Source: an uncultured Oscillospiraceae bacterium
GTDB lineage: Bacteria; Bacillota; Clostridia; Oscillospirales; Oscillospiraceae
Direction of reading: 5' to 3'
Assembly (NCBI GenBank): GCA_958438185.1
Contig: CAUBQU010000005.1
Span: 1 to 14,990 of the forward strand
DNA: 14,990 nucleotides
Positions within the stretch are counted from its first letter, which is position 1; each line of letters opens with the position of its first letter. The notes beneath the pieces are model-generated. The model ran no database searches. It was given only the letters and a program-made list of their open reading frames with translations, and had not been told where the DNA came from. Positions 7,878-14,603 of the stretch are shown here, piece after piece. The position numbers and the translations under genes are program-made.

Positions 7878-8663
7878 TCATCTGCCGTGGGCACTGGGGT
7901 GCCGCAACTCACAGGTGATCTCCTCCGCCGTCCGGATGACGACCTCCTGCAGCTTTTGAAAATTATCGCCCGCCATGCCGCTCCGGGCAATGGTGACGGC
8001 GCTGATGGCGTACTCACACTGGCCGTCCGGGTCAAAGACCGGCGCGGCGACGGATTTAAGCCCGATCTGCAATTCGCCGGACTCGACGGCGTAGCCCTGG
8101 GCGCGGATCTGCTCCAGCTCCTGCTCCAGCTGCTCCGGGTCTGTGATCGTATAGGGGGTGTAGCTCTTCAGGGTGACGGTCTTAAAAAACTCTGCCCGCT
8201 GCTTCTTCGGCATATAGGCCAGCAGGATCTTGCCCTGGGAGCAGCCGTAGAGCGGCATCCGCCCGCCCAGGGGGGAGGCCAGCTGGTAGTTGCCGAAGCC
8301 CTCCGTGCTCTCGACCAGCAGCAGCTCGTTGGCGCAGCGCATGCCGAGGTAGAGAGACTCCCCGGTGCGCTCCGTGATCTTCTGCATATAGTGCCCTGCC
8401 ACCGGGCGGACTGGCCAGCGCTCCAGCACGACGCAGCCCAGCTCAAACGCGTGGTAGCCCAGTTGATATTTGCCCGTCTGCGGGTCCTGCTCGACCAGGG
8501 CGCTGCCGGTCATGGAGGAGAGCAGGGCGTGGATCGTGCTTTTGGCCCAGCCGGTCTGGGCGGCCAGCTCTGCCAGGGAAAAGCTCTTGCGGGCCTGCCA
8601 GAAGCAGTCCAGCAGCAGCATCGCCTTCTCGACCGATTGTACCCGTTTGCCTTTGCCGTCCAT
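7878..8663 (-). CDS. IclR-family transcriptional regulator
   Basis: A 261-residue DNA-binding regulator. Residues about 9-60 are the winged helix-turn-helix (VEKAMLLLDCF, SLAELAAQTGWAKSTIHALLSSM), followed by the wing QTGKYQLGY. Residues about 80-255 are the IclR effector-binding (GAF-like) domain with SQGKILLAYMP and IGLKSVAAPVFD; the usual small-molecule pocket position before SQGK holds Cys141. The start at 8663 is chosen for its AAGGAGGG site and because similarity begins at RVQSVEKA; an in-frame ATG 35 codons upstream would lie inside the preceding gene. Last gene of a four-gene operon, 20 bp after the second DUF1638 gene. It probably controls its own operon in response to an unknown organic acid or similar ligand; this is inference from position. 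Confidence 0.92.
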   Translation of the reverse strand: MDGKGKRVQSVEKAMLLLDCFWQARKSFSLAELAAQTGWAKSTIHALLSSMTGSALVEQDPQTGKYQLGYHAFELGCVVLERWPVRPVAGHYMQKITERTGESLYLGMRCANELLLVESTEGFGNYQLASPLGGRMPLYGCSQGKILLAYMPKKQRAEFFKTVTLKSYTPYTITDPEQLEQELEQIRAQGYAVESGELQIGLKSVAAPVFDPDGQCEYAISAVTIARSGMAGDNFQKLQEVVIRTAEEITCELRHPSAHGR

Positions 8664-8668
8664 AAAAG

Positions 8669-8676
8669 CCCTCCTT
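8669..8676 (-). promoter_or_regulatory. Ribosome binding site of the iclR gene
   Basis: The minus strand reads AAGGAGGG five bases before the ATG at 8663, in the 20-bp gap after the DUF1638 stop. It fixes the iclR start. Confidence 0.85.
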
Positions 8677-8683
8677 GTTTTCG

Positions 8684-9358
8684 TCAACCTGCGCTGCCCG
8701 GGTGGCGCAGAAATTCCATCTGCTGGAAGCGGTCGCCGGGCGCCAGGATATAAAATTCTTCGTCCCATTCGTGACGCAGCAGCTTTTCCAGAATGCGGAT
8801 CGACCCGGTCGTCTCGCCGTAGCAGAGGTTCAGCTTTTCGGCTGTCTGCTGAATGTAGGCGCGGCAGGGCGGCAGATCAAAGGCCTGCGTGTCCACCAGG
8901 CAGATGCCTTCGTAATTTTTCAGCATCATCTCATAGACGCGCTTGCCTTTTTTCTCGCCGTATTTGGCGATGGTCTCGTCGTACTGGGTGGTGAGAAATT
9001 TGCCGTGGGTCGTCCAGGAATGGGTGAAATAGAGGCAGTGGCAGTCCACATCCGGCAGCTGTCCTTGGGTGCGGCTCATGAGCATCCGGATGCAGTCATC
9101 AAACCGGGGGACGATCAGCCGCGCCCGGCTGGCGCCGACGCCGTCCATGGCGTTGCCGCACAGGCAAAAGCCCAGCAGGATCGTGTCGTAGTCCTGCTCC
9201 AGCTCTGCGATTTTTTCCCGCAGCGCGGCGCGGAGCTTGTCCGGATATTCGTGCAGCCCGGCGTCCATCCAGACGATGGGCAACTGTGCGCCGGTGCGCT
9301 GCAGCGCCAGCTGCATTTCGTCTTCCAGCATTTCGCAGCTTAATAGTACTTCCGCCAT
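8684..9358 (-). CDS. DUF1638 protein, second copy
   Basis: A 224-residue soluble protein with no signal peptide or membrane segment, recognised as DUF1638, a family without an assigned biochemical activity. Marks of the family visible here are LLGFCLCGNA (61-70), RARLIVPRFDDCIRML (78-93), DCHCLYF (105-111), a Trp/His-Gly segment near 115-119, GEKKGKRVY and ILEKLLRHEWDEEF near the C-terminus. Cysteines at 8, 65, 67, 89, 106 and 108 plus His36 and His118 are all shared with the neighbouring paralogue and could hold a metal or cofactor. It starts 21 bp after that paralogue's stop behind an AAGGAG site. Family members, to my recollection, often neighbour corrinoid methyltransferase genes; no methyltransferase is present here, so the function stays open. 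Confidence 0.85.
   Translation of the reverse strand: MAEVLLSCEMLEDEMQLALQRTGAQLPIVWMDAGLHEYPDKLRAALREKIAELEQDYDTILLGFCLCGNAMDGVGASRARLIVPRFDDCIRMLMSRTQGQLPDVDCHCLYFTHSWTTHGKFLTTQYDETIAKYGEKKGKRVYEMMLKNYEGICLVDTQAFDLPPCRAYIQQTAEKLNLCYGETTGSIRILEKLLRHEWDEEFYILAPGDRFQQMEFLRHPGSAG
9150..9184. repeat. 35-bp direct repeat, copy 1 (within DUF1638 second copy)
   Basis: This stretch is identical over 35 bases to 9852-9886 and encodes the LLGFCLCGNA block. It is the longest identical run I found between the two paralogous genes and points to a fairly recent duplication or gene conversion. Confidence 0.85.
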
Positions 9359-9379
9359 AGGTTCTCCTTCGTTTTGCCG

Positions 9380-10060
9380 CTACGCTTGCCCGGCTGGGGC
9401 GGCGCAGCGCAGAAAATCCGCTTGGTCAAAGGCTGCGCCCGGCGCGGCGATGCAGATTTCTTCGTCAAATTCGCTCCGCAGCAGCTTTTCCAGCACGCGG
9501 CAGGTGCCGGTCACTTCGCCGTAGTCCAATTCCAGCAGCTGCGCTGTCCGGCGGACGTAATCCCGGCTTGCTTCCTGCAGACCGCCGCCAGTATCTACCA
9601 GGCGGACGCCTTCATAGTTTTTCAGCATCGCGGCGTAGACCCGCTTGGCCTTCTTTTCGCCGTATTTTTCCGCAGTTTTGTCGTATTGGTCCAGGATCGA
9701 GCTGCCGTGGCGGGACCAGGACGCCGTATAGTACAGGCAGCGGCAATCGACGGCTGGGGCCTGCCCCGCGGCGGGGCAGAGCAGCATCCGGATGCAGTCG
9801 TCAAACCGGGGGGCGATCAGCCGCGCCCGGGTGGCGCGCACGCCGTGCAGCGCGTTGCCGCACAGGCAAAAGCCCAGCAGGATCGTATCATAGTCCTGCT
9901 CCAGCAGCGAGATCTGCCGCTGCAGCTCCTGGCGCAGCCGGTCCGGATATTCATGCAGCCCGGCATCGACCCAGACGATGGGCAGCTGCGCACCGGTGCG
10001 CTGCACAGCACGCTGGATCTCGTCCTCCAGCATCTGGCAGGCCAATAAAACAGCTGCCAT
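9380..10060 (-). CDS. DUF1638 protein, first copy
   Basis: A 226-residue soluble protein, the close paralogue of the downstream DUF1638 gene; by eye more than half of the residues match without gaps over the first 120 positions. It keeps LLGFCLCGNA, RARLIAPRFDDCIRML, DCRCLYY, GEKKAKRVY and VLEKLLRSEFDEE, and cysteines 8, 65, 67, 89, 106 and 108. It differs from the second copy in the middle (Ala for His near 113, a Gly-rich stretch near 158) and at the C-terminus. The start lies 3 bp after the cobW stop with no clear Shine-Dalgarno, so it probably depends on translational coupling. The pairing with a CobW GTPase suggests a metal- or corrinoid-handling role, but no activity can be assigned. 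Confidence 0.85.
   Translation of the reverse strand: MAAVLLACQMLEDEIQRAVQRTGAQLPIVWVDAGLHEYPDRLRQELQRQISLLEQDYDTILLGFCLCGNALHGVRATRARLIAPRFDDCIRMLLCPAAGQAPAVDCRCLYYTASWSRHGSSILDQYDKTAEKYGEKKAKRVYAAMLKNYEGVRLVDTGGGLQEASRDYVRRTAQLLELDYGEVTGTCRVLEKLLRSEFDEEICIAAPGAAFDQADFLRCAAPAGQA
9852..9886. repeat. 35-bp direct repeat, copy 2 (within DUF1638 first copy)
   Basis: Identical over 35 bases to 9150-9184; both encode the conserved Cys-Leu-Cys-Gly-Asn motif of the DUF1638 paralogues. Nearby stretches, such as those around 9100-9127 and 9806-9832, are almost identical too. Confidence 0.85.
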
Positions 10061-10063
10061 CGG

Positions 10064-11020
10064 TTATTTCGTGCAGATGAGGTCGTAATGCCCGGTGCAA
10101 TAGCGTTCCCAGGCGAACATGATATCGTCCTCAAATTCGTCGGGGCTGCTGCCGATGATGACGAGCTTGCCCGTCTCGAGCATGATCTCCATATCGTCTG
10201 CCGCCGGAGCGACATTGATCTGCTTGCCGACGCAGTCGGCGTGGATCCAGCCGTTTTCGCCCCGGAGGAAGCCCTTGATCCGCAGCGCAAATTTTGCCAG
10301 GTACCGGCAGAAGTCTGCCAGCTGCGCCTCGGTCAAAACGGCGTCGGATTCCAGGGTGTAAGTCGCCGGGCGGGTCTCCTTTTTATTGCAGCAGCACTCG
10401 CCGGACAGGACAATGCCGTGGTTCACGAGCCGCCGCTCCAGCATGGCCACCGGGACGGTCGCATAGACGGTGTCGTAGATCTCGACATCCTTATTATAGA
10501 ATTTGATCGTCTCATGGATCGCGTCGATCACATCCTGATCGACGAGGTCCGTCTTGTTGACGATGATGAAGTCCGCTGTCTGCACCTGGTGCTGCAGGGG
10601 GTTCAGCAGATCGATATAATCCAGGAACGTCGTGCTGTCGGCCAGACAGATGAGACCCTTGTAGTCGTAGGGCCGCTTGAGGTACGGCTTGAGCTGCTCC
10701 AGGATCTGGTTCATGCTGCCGGGGTCGGCCATGCCGGAGTTTTCGACGACCAGGATGTCGATATCCGTCTCGGCGAACATTTTCAGCGTCTTGACAAAGC
10801 TGTCTTTCAGGCAGGCGCAGAAAATGGAGCCGTTGTTGAGCTCGACCATCTCCATGCCGTGCTGCCGGATTACCGTGCCGTCAATGCTGACGCTGCCGAA
10901 TTCGTTGACGAGGACGCCGACCTTGCGGCCCTCCAGGCCGGTCAGCATATGCTTTAAAAACGTCGTTTTCCCGGAGCCGAGAAAACCGCCGATCAGGTAT
11001 AATTGGACTGCCTTTTCCAT
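10064..11020 (-). CDS. CobW/COG0523-type P-loop GTPase
   Basis: A 318-residue SIMIBI-class GTPase of the CobW/HypB/UreG group, whose members deliver metals to proteins or to cobalamin synthesis. Visible are the Walker A loop GGFLGSGKTT (11-20), VNEFGSVSIDG (38-48), VENSGMADP (92-100, in place of the usual ETSG-type motif) and the guanine-specificity NKTD (155-158). The usual metal-binding NGCxCC is here NNGSIFCAC (62-70), so the CxCC motif is altered. A Cys triplet at 209-211 (ECCCNKK) might be another metal site. The C-terminal region (about 215-318) fits the CobW C-terminal domain. The start at 11020 is set by AAAGGAGGAG and family similarity, not the ATG at 11056. First gene of the four-gene operon. 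Partner and metal are unknown; the neighbouring DUF1638 proteins are natural candidates. Confidence 0.9.
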   Translation of the reverse strand: MEKAVQLYLIGGFLGSGKTTFLKHMLTGLEGRKVGVLVNEFGSVSIDGTVIRQHGMEMVELNNGSIFCACLKDSFVKTLKMFAETDIDILVVENSGMADPGSMNQILEQLKPYLKRPYDYKGLICLADSTTFLDYIDLLNPLQHQVQTADFIIVNKTDLVDQDVIDAIHETIKFYNKDVEIYDTVYATVPVAMLERRLVNHGIVLSGECCCNKKETRPATYTLESDAVLTEAQLADFCRYLAKFALRIKGFLRGENGWIHADCVGKQINVAPAADDMEIMLETGKLVIIGSSPDEFEDDIMFAWERYCTGHYDLICTK

Positions 11021-11025
11021 TTGTG

Positions 11026-11035
11026 CTCCTCCTTT
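11026..11035 (-). promoter_or_regulatory. Ribosome binding site of the cobW-type gene
   Basis: The minus strand reads AAAGGAGGAG five bases before the ATG at 11020, which selects this start over the upstream in-frame ATG at 11056. Confidence 0.87.
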
Positions 11036-11088
11036 GCTGCAAAGCCGTGTCTGCATTTGCCACAGAACGCTGGATTTCTATGAAAACT

Positions 11089-11117
11089 ATTATATCTGCC
11101 GCCGTGGACAAAGTCAA
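11089..11117 (-). promoter_or_regulatory. Sigma-A promoter of the cobW-DUF1638-iclR operon
   Basis: On the minus strand -35 TTGACT (11117-11112) and -10 TATAAT (11094-11089) are exactly 17 bp apart. The expected start is near 11081, about 60 nt before the cobW ATG. The -35 begins only 3 bp after the hairpin that follows glmS. Confidence 0.85.
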
Positions 11118-11120
11118 GCA

Positions 11121-11164
11121 AACGCATCCCTGTCGTCCGTTTTTCCGGGCGGCAGGGATGCGTT
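11121..11164 (-). terminator. Stem-loop terminator after glmS
   Basis: Two 19-nt arms (11146-11164 and 11121-11139) pair in the minus-strand transcript with only two positions off Watson-Crick, around a 6-nt A-rich loop. The stem lies 21 nt after the glmS stop and is followed by TTGCTTGACTTTG, a weak T-rich tail. A further copy of the arm's outer 10 bases lies at 11166-11175. Strong stem, modest T-tract. Confidence 0.7.
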
Positions 11165-11185
11165 GGGATGCGTTTAGAAACAGAT

Positions 11186-13027
11186 TTATTCCACTGTGAC
11201 GGATTTTGCCAGATTTCTGGGCTTGTCGACGTCGCAGCCCCGGAGCAGCGCCATATAATAGGCGAAGATCTGCAGCGGAATCAGGGTCAGGCTGGGCTGC
11301 AGCATCGGGTGCACTCGCGGGACGATGATGGCGTGGTCGACATATTTTTTGATCTCTTCTTCATAGCCAGCCACCGTCACACCCAGGACATCCGCGCCCC
11401 GGGCCTTGACCTCCTTGACGTTGGCCATGGTCTTTTCAAAGAGCTCCGGCATTGTGGCCATGGCCATGACCAGGGTGCCGTCCTCAATCAGGCTGATGGG
11501 CCCGTGCTTGAGCTCGCCCGCCGGGTAGGCCTCCGAGTGGATGTAGGCGATCTCCTTGAGCTTCAAGCTGCCCTCCAGGCAGATGGCGCTGTCCAGATTC
11601 CGACCGATGAAGAAGACGTCCCGGTGGTTGAAGAACTGGGAGGCGCAGTACTGGATGGCGGAGATGTTCTCCTCGCAGAGGAATTTTGCCATCTCATCCG
11701 GCAGCTGCTGCAGCTGCGCCAGAATATCTGCCTGCTCAGCGTCCGTCATCGTACCCAGCTGCTGGGCGAAATGGAGCGCCAGCAGGTAGATGACGGAGAG
11801 CTGCGTCGAGAATGCCTTCGTCGTCGCGACGGCGATCTCGGGACCAGCCCAGGTGTAGATGACGTCGTCCGCCGCCTTGGCGATGGCGCTGCCGACGACA
11901 TTGACGATGCCCAGCGTCCGGGCGCCGCGGCGCTTTGCCTCCCGCAGGCCCGCCAGGGTGTCCGCCGTCTCGCCGGACTGGCTGATGATCAGCACCAGCG
12001 TGTTTTCGTCCACGACCGGGTCCGCGTAGCGGAATTCCGAGCCCAGGACGACTTCCGTCGGGATGCGGCAGTATTTTTCAAAGATATATTTGGCCAGATT
12101 GCCGACATAAGACGCCGACCCACAGGCGACGATATAGATCTTCCGCAGCTGACGCAGATAATCCGCCGTCAGGCTGACCTCGTCCAGGACGATCTTTCCG
12201 TCCTGAATGCGGGGGGAGACGGTGTCGCGGATGGCCTTGGGCTGCTCGTGAATTTCCTTGAGCATAAAGTGGGCGTAGCCGCCCTTTTCCGCTGCAGAGA
12301 GCTCCCAGTTAATTTGCTCGATCTTCTTTTCGACAGGCTCGCCCAGGGCGTTGAAGAAATCGACATGCTCTGCCGTGAAGACGGCCATATCGCCATCGTC
12401 CAGGTAGCTCACCCGCCGGGTGTATTTCAAAATAGCCGGGACGTCGGACGCGATGAACATCTCGCCGTCGCCGTAGCCGAAGATGAGGGGGCTATCTTTC
12501 TTGACGGCGATCATCGTATCCGGGCAGTCGATACAAAGGATGCCCAGGGCGTAGCTGCCCTCGATGCGATGGATGGCCTTGCGGACGGCGTCGGCAAAGC
12601 TGCTGCCTTCGTCGTAGAACAGCTCGATGAGATTGGCGACGACCTCCGTATCCGTCTCCGAGGAGAAGACCTTGCCCTTGTGCTGCAGCATTTCCTTCAG
12701 CTGCTGATAATTTTCAATGATACCGTTGTGCACCACCACGATCTTGCCGCCTGCGGCGGTGTGGGGATGGCTGTTGACGTCCGACGGGGCGCCGTGGGTC
12801 GCCCAGCGGGTGTGCCCGATGCCGATGACGCCGGGGACGTCCGCGCCGCCATGCACCATCTGGCTCAGATTCGAAAGCCGGCCTTTGGCTTTGAAGACCG
12901 GCATTTTATGGTCGCTGTATACGCAGATCCCGGCGGAGTCGTACCCCCGGTATTCCAGTTTTGCAAGCCCATCGAGTAAGATCGGGGCGGCCTGCTTGTG
13001 GCCAGCGTAGCCGACAATACCACACAT
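11186..13027 (-). CDS. glmS: Glutamine-fructose-6-phosphate aminotransferase (isomerizing)
   Basis: A 613-residue glucosamine-6-phosphate synthase: fructose-6-phosphate plus glutamine gives glucosamine-6-phosphate and glutamate, the entry to UDP-GlcNAc and cell-wall synthesis. The protein begins MCGIVGYAG, so Cys2 becomes the N-terminal nucleophile of the glutaminase domain after Met removal; GIGHTRWATHG (69-79) is the glutamine-site arginine block. Two SIS sugar-isomerase domains follow (about 285-420 with CGSASYVG and ISQSGETADT, and about 455-590), and the C-terminus DKPRNLAKSVTVE closes the active site as in the family. A GGAGG lies 10 nt before the ATG. It has its own promoter and terminator and so is a single-gene unit. 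Full length, no defects seen. The leader does not show the glmS ribozyme. Confidence 0.98.
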   Translation of the reverse strand: MCGIVGYAGHKQAAPILLDGLAKLEYRGYDSAGICVYSDHKMPVFKAKGRLSNLSQMVHGGADVPGVIGIGHTRWATHGAPSDVNSHPHTAAGGKIVVVHNGIIENYQQLKEMLQHKGKVFSSETDTEVVANLIELFYDEGSSFADAVRKAIHRIEGSYALGILCIDCPDTMIAVKKDSPLIFGYGDGEMFIASDVPAILKYTRRVSYLDDGDMAVFTAEHVDFFNALGEPVEKKIEQINWELSAAEKGGYAHFMLKEIHEQPKAIRDTVSPRIQDGKIVLDEVSLTADYLRQLRKIYIVACGSASYVGNLAKYIFEKYCRIPTEVVLGSEFRYADPVVDENTLVLIISQSGETADTLAGLREAKRRGARTLGIVNVVGSAIAKAADDVIYTWAGPEIAVATTKAFSTQLSVIYLLALHFAQQLGTMTDAEQADILAQLQQLPDEMAKFLCEENISAIQYCASQFFNHRDVFFIGRNLDSAICLEGSLKLKEIAYIHSEAYPAGELKHGPISLIEDGTLVMAMATMPELFEKTMANVKEVKARGADVLGVTVAGYEEEIKKYVDHAIIVPRVHPMLQPSLTLIPLQIFAYYMALLRGCDVDKPRNLAKSVTVE

Positions 13028-13181
13028 AATAGAAAAACCTCCGGTTCGTCAGAAATGGACGCCGCCGCGGCCGCCCGGGGCAAAAGCCGGGGAGGCGGAC
13101 GCAGCGCCGTCAGGCAGCGCCGCTCTTGCGGGGAAAACCGCACGCGAGAGCGGGCCAAAATGAGTTGGCGTTTTCCATTGC
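13028..13181 (-). promoter_or_regulatory. Structured GC-rich 5' leader of glmS, no glmS ribozyme recognised
   Basis: About 150 nt lie between the predicted glmS start of transcription and its ATG. In the minus-strand RNA several helices are possible: GGAAAAC (13176-13170) with GTTTTCC (13138-13132), enclosing GCCAA:TTGGC; or, using the same region differently, CCGCTCT with AGAGCGG plus TGCGG:CCGCA with TTTTCC in the loop. The two folds exclude each other in part. A direct repeat GGCGCTGC and a CCCGG:CCGGG stem follow before the ribosome site. The glmS ribozyme core (AGCGCC at the cleavage site and GTTGACGAGG further on) is not found. No protein-coding capacity is supported. Confidence 0.45.
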
Positions 13182-13187
13182 AGGGGT

Positions 13188-13216
13188 ATTGTATCACAGG
13201 GATGTATCAATTTCAA
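13188..13216 (-). promoter_or_regulatory. Sigma-A promoter of glmS
   Basis: On the minus strand -35 TTGAAA (13216-13211) and -10 TACAAT (13193-13188) are separated by exactly 17 bp, with TG two bases before the -10. The AT-rich stretch 13201-13235 just upstream contrasts with the GC-rich surroundings and fits an UP-type element. Confidence 0.78.
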
Positions 13217-13252
13217 TACAAAATTTATATTTTTCGCTTATCCTACCGCGCA

Positions 13253-14440
13253 TCAGCGGTACTTCCGCCGGGGGACGGGCTTGCGGATCTCCTTTTCCAC
13301 CAGTTCGCCCGCCTCGTCGAACCGCATGGGCTTGACCTGGAAGTGGGCGTACTTGGCGATCTCGTCCAGCTTGGCCTGCTCCGGGAAGGTCCCCAGGATA
13401 GAGTATGCAGCGCCTGCCTTTTTTGCCCGCCCCGTCCGGCCGATGCGGTGGATATAGTACTCGTTCTCCTCCGGAATGTCGTAGTTGATGACGCAGCCGA
13501 CATCGTCGACATCGATGCCCCGGGAGGCGACGTCCGTCGCAATTAAGATCTGCACCTGGCCATGGCGGAATTCATCCATCGTCTTTTCCCGCTGCTTCTG
13601 GCGGATATCGCCGTGCAGGCACCCGGCGCGGATGCCCAGGCGGGCCAGATCGTCGGAAAGCCGCTGGCACATATGCTTCGTGTTGCAGAAGATGATGATC
13701 CGCTCGCCGTCGAACCGGTCAAGCAAACGCTTTGTGACCTCCTCTTTTTCAAAGGGGGAGCAGCTGATGCTGAACTGGGCGATATCCGGCTTGTTTTCTT
13801 CATCGGCGGGGACGGTGATCTCCACCTCGTCGCGCTGGTACATCCAGCTGACCGTCATGACCTCCTGGGACATCGTCGCGGAGAACAGGCCCAGATTCTT
13901 GCGGTTTTTGATCTTTTCAATAATGCGGGTGACATCGTCGTAAAAGCCCATGTCCAGCATCCGGTCGGCCTCGTCGAGGATGACGGTCTTGATCTTGTCA
14001 AAGCGGATGGTGCGGCGCTTGTAATGGTCCATCAGCCGCCCCGGGGTGGCGACGACAATCTGCGGCTTGCGCTGCAGCGCCTTGAGCTGGGGCTCCATCT
14101 TGGCCCCGCCGTAGAGCACGGCCACGCGGACGCCCTCCGTGCAGGTGAGCAGGCCCCGCAGCTCGTCGCCGATCTGCAGCGCCAGCTCCCGGGTCGGGGC
14201 CAGGATCAGGCCCTGCACGGCCTCCTGCTCCTGGTTGATGTGCTCGATCATCGGAATGCCGAAGGCAAAGGTCTTGCCCGTGCCCGTCGGGGCCTTGACC
14301 ATGACGTCCTTCCACTGCTGCAGCGGGGGGATGCTCTCCCGCTGCACCCGGGTGGGGTGGGTGAAGCCCTTTTTCTCCAGCGCCGCCAGTATATTCTCGG
14401 CAACGCCCAGCTGCCGGAAGGTGATCTCAGTTTGATTCAT
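13253..14440 (-). CDS. DEAD-box ATP-dependent RNA helicase
   Basis: A 395-residue RNA helicase core that would unwind or remodel RNA duplexes using ATP in the cytoplasm. All motifs are intact: Q motif with Gln33, motif I APTGTGKT (50-57), Ia PTRELALQ (82-89), Ib TPGR (132-135), II DEAD (156-159), III SAT (187-189), IV IIFCNT (249-254), V ATDVASRGID (301-310) and VI HRIGRTGR (331-338). Only about 30 basic residues follow the core, with no extra RNA-binding domain, so it is a minimal helicase near the CshA/RhlE group; the precise orthologue cannot be fixed. An AAGGGA site precedes the ATG. It has its own promoter and is divergent from the cobalamin riboswitch unit. Its stop codon lies in a small hairpin, and a real terminator before glmS was not found. 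Confidence 0.95.
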   Translation of the reverse strand: MNQTEITFRQLGVAENILAALEKKGFTHPTRVQRESIPPLQQWKDVMVKAPTGTGKTFAFGIPMIEHINQEQEAVQGLILAPTRELALQIGDELRGLLTCTEGVRVAVLYGGAKMEPQLKALQRKPQIVVATPGRLMDHYKRRTIRFDKIKTVILDEADRMLDMGFYDDVTRIIEKIKNRKNLGLFSATMSQEVMTVSWMYQRDEVEITVPADEENKPDIAQFSISCSPFEKEEVTKRLLDRFDGERIIIFCNTKHMCQRLSDDLARLGIRAGCLHGDIRQKQREKTMDEFRHGQVQILIATDVASRGIDVDDVGCVINYDIPEENEYYIHRIGRTGRAKKAGAAYSILGTFPEQAKLDEIAKYAHFQVKPMRFDEAGELVEKEIRKPVPRRKYR

Positions 14441-14477
14441 AGCAATTTCCCTTCAGTAGATACAGATTATTATTTTC

Positions 14478-14506
14478 ATGATAGCAGAGATTCGATGGAA
14501 ATGCAA
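14478..14506 (-). promoter_or_regulatory. Sigma-A promoter of the DEAD-box helicase
   Basis: On the minus strand -35 TTGCAT (14506-14501) and -10 TATCAT (14483-14478) are exactly 17 bp apart, with TG just before the -10. The leader would be about 30 nt, ending in an AAGGGA ribosome site. Confidence 0.7.
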
Positions 14507-14548
14507 ACCCTCCGCGTGTTTCAAGGGCAATAATTTGCGCAAGGACGG

Positions 14549-14577
14549 TTGACAACGTGAGTTTTGGCCGGTATAAT
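14549..14577 (+). promoter_or_regulatory. Perfect-consensus sigma-A promoter of the cobalamin riboswitch unit
   Basis: The plus strand has TTGACA (14549-14554) and TATAAT (14572-14577) with a 17-bp spacer, an exact consensus promoter. Transcription should start near 14584, about 20 nt before the aptamer. Such a strong promoter fits a gene held down by a riboswitch rather than by weak initiation. Confidence 0.92.
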
Positions 14578-14603
14578 CAATTCAGAAGGAAAAAATGCAT
14601 ATC

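Noticed and set aside
11021..11056. Upstream start for the CobW-type GTPase at 11056
   Set aside because: The added 12 residues include the translated ribosome site; the ATG at 11020 has ideal spacing and matches the family N-terminus.
11168..12979. A 603-codon open frame on the plus strand opposite glmS
   Set aside because: It mirrors the complete glmS gene, has no recognised domain and shows the usual shadow composition.
13028..13181. glmS ribozyme upstream of glmS
   Set aside because: The AGCGCC cleavage-site core and the later GTTGACGAGG and TTTATCGA core segments are not found; only a loose ACGCCAACT similarity is seen.
13244..13261. Terminator for the DEAD-box helicase
   Set aside because: There is a perfect 6-bp hairpin TACCGC:GCGGTA with the stop codon in its loop, but the following RNA is A-rich, not T-rich, so it is not a convincing intrinsic terminator.
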